A stretch of DNA of 64,000 bases from Enterobacter sp. ENT03 (GTDB lineage: Bacteria > Pseudomonadota > Gammaproteobacteria > Enterobacterales > Enterobacteriaceae), in contig NZ_JAHUXA010000004.1 in the NCBI RefSeq assembly GCF_019218745.1, positions 124,001-188,000 of the forward strand, read 5' to 3'. The notes beneath the pieces were generated by a model. The model searched no databases. It was not told the origin of the DNA and saw only the letters and a program-made list of their open reading frames with translations. The translations under genes and the position numbers were made by a program. Positions 59,640 through 64,000 of this stretch are shown here, piece by piece (positions within the stretch are counted from its first letter, which is position 1; every line of letters begins with the position of its first letter).

Positions 59640-61031
59640 ATGTCCGTTAACACCGTCGAGTCTGAAAATGCGCAACCGGTTGCGCCAATGCACAATAGTG
59701 AGCTGATCTACCGTCTGGAAGATCGCCCGCCGCTGGCACAAACGCTTTTTGCCGCCTGTCAGCATCTGCTGGCGATGTTCGTTGCGGTCATCACGCCGGC
59801 GATGCTGATTTGTCAGGCGCTCGGCTTACCGGCGCAGGACACGCAGCACATCATCAGCATGTCGCTGTTCGCCTCCGGTGTGGCGTCTATTATTCAGATC
59901 AAAGCGTGGGGGCCGGTTGGCTCCGGGCTGTTATCCATTCAGGGCACCAGCTTTAACTTTGTGGCACCGCTGATCATGGGCGGCACGGCGCTGAAAACCG
60001 GCGGCGCAGATGTGCCGACCATGATGGCGGCGCTGTTTGGCACCCTGATGCTGGCGAGCTGTACCGAGATGGTCCTTTCCCGCGTGCTGCACCTGGCGCG
60101 GCGCATTATTACGCCGCTGGTATCTGGCGTAGTAGTGATGATTATCGGTCTGTCGCTGATCCAGGTCGGTCTGACCTCTATCGGCGGTGGCTACAGTGCC
60201 ATGGCCGATCACACCTTCGGCGCCCCGAAAAACCTGTTGCTGGCGGGCGCGGTGCTGGCAGTGATCATTCTGCTTAACCGTCAGCGCAACCCGTACCTGC
60301 GCGTGGCTTCGCTGGTGATCGCCATGGCAGTGGGTTACATCCTCGCCTGGGCGCTGGGTATGCTGCCGGAAAACACGGCACCGACCAGCAGTGACCTGAT
60401 CATGATCCCCACCCCGCTCTATTACGGATTAGGCATCGACTGGAGTCTGCTGCTGCCGCTGATGCTGGTCTTTATGATCACTTCGCTGGAAACCATCGGC
60501 GATATTACCGCCACCTCTGACGTCTCTGAACAGCCAGTATCCGGGCCGTTGTACATGAAGCGCCTGAAAGGCGGCGTGCTGGCGAACGGCCTCAATTCGT
60601 TTGTGTCGGCGGTGTTCAACACCTTCCCGAACTCCTGTTTTGGTCAGAACAACGGCGTGATCCAGCTGACCGGCGTAGCCAGCCGTTATGTCGGTTTTGT
60701 GGTGGCGCTGATGCTGATCGTGCTCGGCCTGTTCCCGGCGGTGAGTGGCTTCGTGCAGCACATCCCTGAACCGGTGCTGGGCGGCGCGACGCTGGTGATG
60801 TTTGGTACCATAGCCGCATCCGGGGTGCGTATCGTGTCCCGCGAGCCGCTGAACCGCCGCGCGATCATGATTATCGCGCTGTCGCTGGCGGTCGGCCTGG
60901 GCGTCTCCCAGCAGCCGCTGATCCTGCAATTTGCGCCGGACTGGCTGAAGAACCTGCTTTCTTCCGGGATCGCTGCGGGCGGCATCACCGCTATCGTGCT
61001 GAACCTGGTTTTCCCGCCGGAAAAAAACTGA
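59640..61031 (+). CDS. xanP: Xanthine permease XanP
   Basis: 463 residues from 59640, as in E. coli XanP (YicE). This NCS2-family inner-membrane protein imports xanthine with a proton. The transmembrane core has about 14 helices; the NCS2 signature [11 protein letters not shown] near residue 330 and the substrate-site glutamate in S-L-E-T-I-G-D near 272 are intact, as is Q-G-T-S-F-N-F near 100. An earlier ATG at 59625 adds five residues. A PurR box upstream suggests repression when purines are plentiful. In E. coli gltS lies between recG and xanP; it is absent here. Confidence 0.97.
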   Translation: MSVNTVESENAQPVAPMHNSELIYRLEDRPPLAQTLFAACQHLLAMFVAVITPAMLICQALGLPAQDTQHIISMSLFASGVASIIQIKAWGPVGSGLLSIQGTSFNFVAPLIMGGTALKTGGADVPTMMAALFGTLMLASCTEMVLSRVLHLARRIITPLVSGVVVMIIGLSLIQVGLTSIGGGYSAMADHTFGAPKNLLLAGAVLAVIILLNRQRNPYLRVASLVIAMAVGYILAWALGMLPENTAPTSSDLIMIPTPLYYGLGIDWSLLLPLMLVFMITSLETIGDITATSDVSEQPVSGPLYMKRLKGGVLANGLNSFVSAVFNTFPNSCFGQNNGVIQLTGVASRYVGFVVALMLIVLGLFPAVSGFVQHIPEPVLGGATLVMFGTIAASGVRIVSREPLNRRAIMIIALSLAVGLGVSQQPLILQFAPDWLKNLLSSGIAAGGITAIVLNLVFPPEKN

Positions 61032-61035
61032 TTTT

Positions 61036-61070
61036 TACGGCAACAGCGGGCCTCGCCTGCTGTTGCCGTA
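61036..61070. other. Long perfect stem-loop between xanP and yicH
   Basis: TACGGCAACAGC (61036-61047) pairs perfectly with GCTGTTGCCGTA (61059-61070), extendable to 15 pairs with one G-T. No T-run follows on either strand, so it is not a standard terminator; it may protect the xanP 3' end or act with Rho. Confidence 0.6.
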
Positions 61071-61151
61071 ACACGCTTTCACCATTCCCTCCTTGAGCAT
61101 TGCGCATAAATCGTGCATAAATTCCCTGTCTGCATTGAGGAAGGGAAGACG

Positions 61152-62879
61152 ATGAAACGCATTGGAAACCTACTGATTTTTCTGCTGATCGCGCTGCTGG
61201 TGTTGATTCTGGCTGGCTATTTTCTGATCCAGACGCGCTGGGGTGCGGCACAGGTGGGCTACTGGGTCACGGATAACAGCGACTATCAGCTCACCGTTGA
61301 GGCGGTGGATCACCGTTTTTCTTCGCCTTCCCATGTGCTGTTAAAAAACGTCACCTTCGGCCGTAAGGGCCAGCCCGCCACCCTCGATGCGAAAGCGGTG
61401 GATATTGGCTTCAGCAGCCGTCAGTTTACCGATCCGCTGCATGCCGACACAATTTCACTGGCAGACGGGACGCTGAATTTATCCCCCACGACCGCCCCGC
61501 TGCCTTTCCAGGCGGATCGCCTGCAACTGAACAATATGGCCTTCAACAGCCCCGCGACCGGCTGGGATCTCAGCGCCCAGCGCGTGACCGGCGGCATCAG
61601 CCCCTGGCAGCCAAAAGCGGGTAATGTGCTCGGCAGCCAGGCGCAGATCCAGGTGAGCGCAGGGTCGATGACGCTCAATGGCGTCCCCATCAGCAACGTC
61701 CTCATTCAGGGCAGTATCGATAACAATGAAGTGACGCTGAGCACTATTGGCGCAGACATGTCCCGCGGCTCGCTCACCGGCACCGCCCGCCGCACGGCTG
61801 ATGGCGGCTGGATCGTCGACAGCCTGCGCCTCAATGACATCCGTCTGCAAAGCGATAAATCCCTGAGTGATTTCTTCACGCCGCTCACCACGCTGCCGTC
61901 GTTACAGATCGGCAGACTGGAAGTCACCGACGCGCGCCTGCAGGGTCCGGACTGGGCGGTGACCGATCTGGATCTGAGCGTGCGTAACCTGACGCTGAGC
62001 CAGGGCGACTGGCAGAGCGACGACGGCAGGCTGTCGATGAACGCCAGCGAATTTATCTACGGCTCGCTGCACCTGTTTGATCCTATTCTCAACGCTGAGC
62101 TTTCGCCGCAGGGCGTGGCGCTGCGGCAGTTCACCTCGCGCTGGGAAGGCGGCATGGTGCGCACCGCCGGCAACTGGTTGCGCGACGGCAAAGCGCTGGT
62201 GCTGGATGACGTGGCGGTTGCCGGTCTGGAATATACCCTGCCCGCCAACTGGAAACAGGTGTGGATGGATCCCCTTCCCGGCTGGCTCAATGCCGTAATG
62301 CTGAAAAAATTCAGCGCCAGCCGCAATCTGGTGATCGACATCGATCCCGCCTTCCCGTGGCAGATCACCGCGCTCGATGGCTATGGTGCTTACCTGCAAC
62401 TGGCGCGCGACGGCAAATGGGGCGTCTGGGGCGGCAGCGCCAAACTGAACGGCGCGGCGGCCACCTTTAACCGCGTCGATGTGCGTCGTCCATCGCTGGC
62501 GCTAAGCGCGAATAACAATGCGGTGAACATCAGCGAACTGAGCGCCTTTACCGGGCAGGGATTACTGGAAGCCACCGCCGTGGTGTCACAGCTGGCGGAT
62601 CGTCAGGTCAAAGTCAGCCTCAACGGGCGCGGCGTGCCGGTGAACGTTCTGCAACAGTGGGGATGGCCCGCGCTGCCGCTCTCTGGCGACGGCAATTTTC
62701 AGCTGACCGCCAGCGGGAGTGTCCGGGCTGACGCCCCATTAAAGCCCACTGTGAACGGGCAACTTCACGCCGTGAATGCCGATAAACAGCAGGTTACGCA
62801 GATCCTGCGCGCAGGTGTCGTGACGGGGGATGCTGTCCCATCAAGCGGGTCCGCGGCGACTGCCCCTGTTATGCCGTAA
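61152..62879 (+). CDS. yicH: AsmA family protein YicH
   Basis: 575 residues from 61152 (569 in E. coli). One N-terminal membrane anchor (about residues 8-28) is followed by a long, beta-rich periplasmic chain with many T-L and S-L strands, typical of the AsmA/TamB-like family proposed to shape lipid or outer-membrane assembly. GGAAGGGAAG precedes the start; the frame extends to 61113 without support. Conserved blocks include P-L-P-F-Q-A-D-R-L-Q-L near residue 115 and S-L-H-L-F-D-P-I-L near 305. Its direct role is unknown. Confidence 0.94.
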   Translation: MKRIGNLLIFLLIALLVLILAGYFLIQTRWGAAQVGYWVTDNSDYQLTVEAVDHRFSSPSHVLLKNVTFGRKGQPATLDAKAVDIGFSSRQFTDPLHADTISLADGTLNLSPTTAPLPFQADRLQLNNMAFNSPATGWDLSAQRVTGGISPWQPKAGNVLGSQAQIQVSAGSMTLNGVPISNVLIQGSIDNNEVTLSTIGADMSRGSLTGTARRTADGGWIVDSLRLNDIRLQSDKSLSDFFTPLTTLPSLQIGRLEVTDARLQGPDWAVTDLDLSVRNLTLSQGDWQSDDGRLSMNASEFIYGSLHLFDPILNAELSPQGVALRQFTSRWEGGMVRTAGNWLRDGKALVLDDVAVAGLEYTLPANWKQVWMDPLPGWLNAVMLKKFSASRNLVIDIDPAFPWQITALDGYGAYLQLARDGKWGVWGGSAKLNGAAATFNRVDVRRPSLALSANNNAVNISELSAFTGQGLLEATAVVSQLADRQVKVSLNGRGVPVNVLQQWGWPALPLSGDGNFQLTASGSVRADAPLKPTVNGQLHAVNADKQQVTQILRAGVVTGDAVPSSGSAATAPVMP

Positions 62880-62887
62880 TCTTCTGC

Positions 62888-62922
62888 TGTCGTATCCGGA
62901 AGCCTGCCATCCGGATACGACA
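62888..62922. other. Palindrome after yicH (possible terminator)
   Basis: TGTCGTATCCGGA (62888-62900) pairs with TCCGGATACGACA (62910-62922) through 13 perfect pairs around a nine-base loop. TTATT follows on the + side. The CCGGAT core recalls REP elements; it may also end the yicH transcript. Confidence 0.6.
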
Positions 62923-63078
62923 TTATTCGTAGCGGATAGAACAGGTATTCATTTATCGGCTATTTGTACCTATTTCCCGCAACAGGTTTTTATCCCCTGC
63001 CTGGCTTGTTATTATCATTTCGCTGGAAAACCCTTAAAAAATTAAAAGTACCCTTCATATAAATGATAAGGAATAGCC

Positions 63079-64000
63079 ATGTCTGTAATACGTCAACGTA
63101 TTCTGGCGGATATGCAAAAATTCTCCAGAGCCATGATCGGGACAGTTTTATTTTTACCGGTCATTGGATTAACCCTGGCATTAAGTTCGGTATTGACCAA
63201 CCCCACATTAATTCCTGAAAGCAGCTTTTTACACCCGATCGGTAAGTTACTTGGCGATACATTCTGGCCATTATTTGGCAATCTGGGATTACTTTTTTGC
63301 ACCGGCATAAGTTATGGGCTGGCAAAAGATAAAAAAACCGAAGCCGCGCTGGTTGCCGTAATGTGTTTTATTATGTTTCTTGGGGCTAACCACTCCTGGC
63401 TGGAATATACTCACCAGATCGCAGAAAAAGTAAATGGCGAATATTACGGTACCGGGCAAACACAGATATTAGGTTTTGTGGTTGTCGATATGGGCATTTT
63501 TTTAGGCATTATTCTCGGTTGCACGCTTGCCTGGGTACACAATAACGTCTCTGATGCTGAGCTTCCCGGCGCGCTCTCGATGTATGGCGGGGCTAAATTA
63601 ACGTTAATTGCCATGACGCCAGTGATTATCTTTTATGCCATCATTTTTACCTGGTTCTGGCCCATTATGACGCACGGCATCACCGCCTTAACGGGCTTCA
63701 TGAAAAATGCGGGCGTCGCGGGTGTCTTTGTCTATGGTTTCTTTGAAAAATTCCTCATTCCTACCGGCCTGCATCATTTTGTCTGGTCGCCGTTTCAGTT
63801 AACGCAGATTGGCGGAACGCTGAGCATCGACGGGCAAACGGTCTCCGGTACACAGGCCATTTTTCTGGCCTATATGCGGCACCCGGACCTCACGCCGGTG
63901 ATGAATGACGCACTGCGCTTCGCACAGCAAGGCATGACGACAATGTTTGGTCTTACTGGCGCGGCACTGGCGTTCTACCACACCGCGACACCAGCGAAGA
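63079..64000 (+). CDS. PTS EIIC of the glucose/alpha-glucoside family (3' end outside window)
   Basis: The frame starts at 63079, with AAGGA at 63069-63073, and is still open at the window end after 307 codons. The product is a membrane protein with about seven helices so far. The EIIC signature F-F-E-K-F-L-I-P-T-G-L-H-H-F-V-W near residue 220 and G-A-K-L-T-L-I-A-M near 170 place it in the Glc superfamily of PTS permeases, closest in style to alpha-glucoside or maltose EIICs. An EIIB domain may follow beyond the edge. The sugar is not predictable. In E. coli the gene after yicH is the alpha-xylosidase gene yicI, so this is an accessory difference. Confidence 0.85.
   Translation, partial: MSVIRQRILADMQKFSRAMIGTVLFLPVIGLTLALSSVLTNPTLIPESSFLHPIGKLLGDTFWPLFGNLGLLFCTGISYGLAKDKKTEAALVAVMCFIMFLGANHSWLEYTHQIAEKVNGEYYGTGQTQILGFVVVDMGIFLGIILGCTLAWVHNNVSDAELPGALSMYGGAKLTLIAMTPVIIFYAIIFTWFWPIMTHGITALTGFMKNAGVAGVFVYGFFEKFLIPTGLHHFVWSPFQLTQIGGTLSIDGQTVSGTQAIFLAYMRHPDLTPVMNDALRFAQQGMTTMFGLTGAALAFYHTATPAK

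Noticed and set aside
61036-61070. Intrinsic terminator for xanP
   Set aside because: The stem is long and perfect, but no T-run follows it on either strand.

Overview
This window is chromosomal backbone from a member of the Enterobacteriaceae. Gene order and protein sequences follow the Escherichia coli selAB-mtl-lld-cysE-gpmI-tdh-waa-coaD-mutM-dut-pyrE-gmk-spoT-recG-xanP segment closely. The differences point to the Enterobacter/Leclercia/Lelliottia/Klebsiella side of the family rather than to E. coli: a GH127 arabinofuranosidase and a ROK kinase in front of selB, a rearranged lipopolysaccharide (LPS) core locus, an isocitrate lyase-like/ada pair behind yicC, no gltS between recG and xanP, and a PTS permease after yicH. 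I cannot fix the genus from sequence alone.

Layout. 1-3 kb: end of a GH127 glycosidase gene, a small membrane protein and a ROK sugar kinase. 3-7 kb: yibF-selA-selB (selenocysteine insertion), transcribed leftward. 7-11.6 kb: mannitol operon mtlADR behind an array of four near-perfect CRP sites, then yibL. 11.9-16 kb: L-lactate operon lldPRD with LldR-type operators, then trmL. 16-19.2 kb: leftward yibN-grxC-secB-gpsA-cysE. 19.4-23.2 kb: gpmI-envC-yibQ. 23.2-39 kb: LPS core and neighbours: waaH, a waaY-like kinase, tdh-kbl, then hldD-waaF-waaC-waaL-GT2-waaQ-GT8 running right and waaG-waaP-GT8-GT8 running left, the two sets converging at 35.0 kb. 39.4-48.3 kb: waaA-coaD, mutM, rpmGB, radC, coaBC-dut, slmA, pyrE-rph, yicC. 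48.4-50.8 kb: a small accessory patch (isocitrate lyase/PEP mutase-like gene, a frameshifted ada, a truncated acyltransferase). 50.9-59.5 kb: yicG, ligB, and the gmk-rpoZ-spoT-trmH-recG operon. 59.6-64 kb: xanP under a PurR box, yicH, and the start of a PTS EIIC gene cut by the window end.

How the genes work together. The LPS block encodes most steps of an E. coli/Salmonella-like phosphorylated core: Kdo addition (WaaA), heptose synthesis and transfer (HldD, WaaC, WaaF, WaaQ), first glucose (WaaG), heptose phosphorylation (WaaP, WaaY-like), outer-core hexoses (three GT8 enzymes and one GT2), side-branch glucuronic acid (WaaH) and O-antigen ligation (WaaL). The segment from about 30.7 to 37.1 kb is visibly AT-rich and is the likeliest site of past exchange. 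The rest is housekeeping: carbon uptake, redox and protein export, nucleotide and coenzyme A synthesis, DNA repair and the stringent response.

I found no tRNA, rRNA, CRISPR array, prophage or insertion sequence. Nothing amounts to a clearly new multi-gene system. The most unusual items are the single-base ada frameshift in a six-T run, the AT-rich convergent core locus with three GT8 genes, the isolated waaY-like kinase beside waaH, a protein-like but start-less small frame upstream of waaG, a terminator-like hairpin in the ligB leader, and two intergenic palindromic elements.
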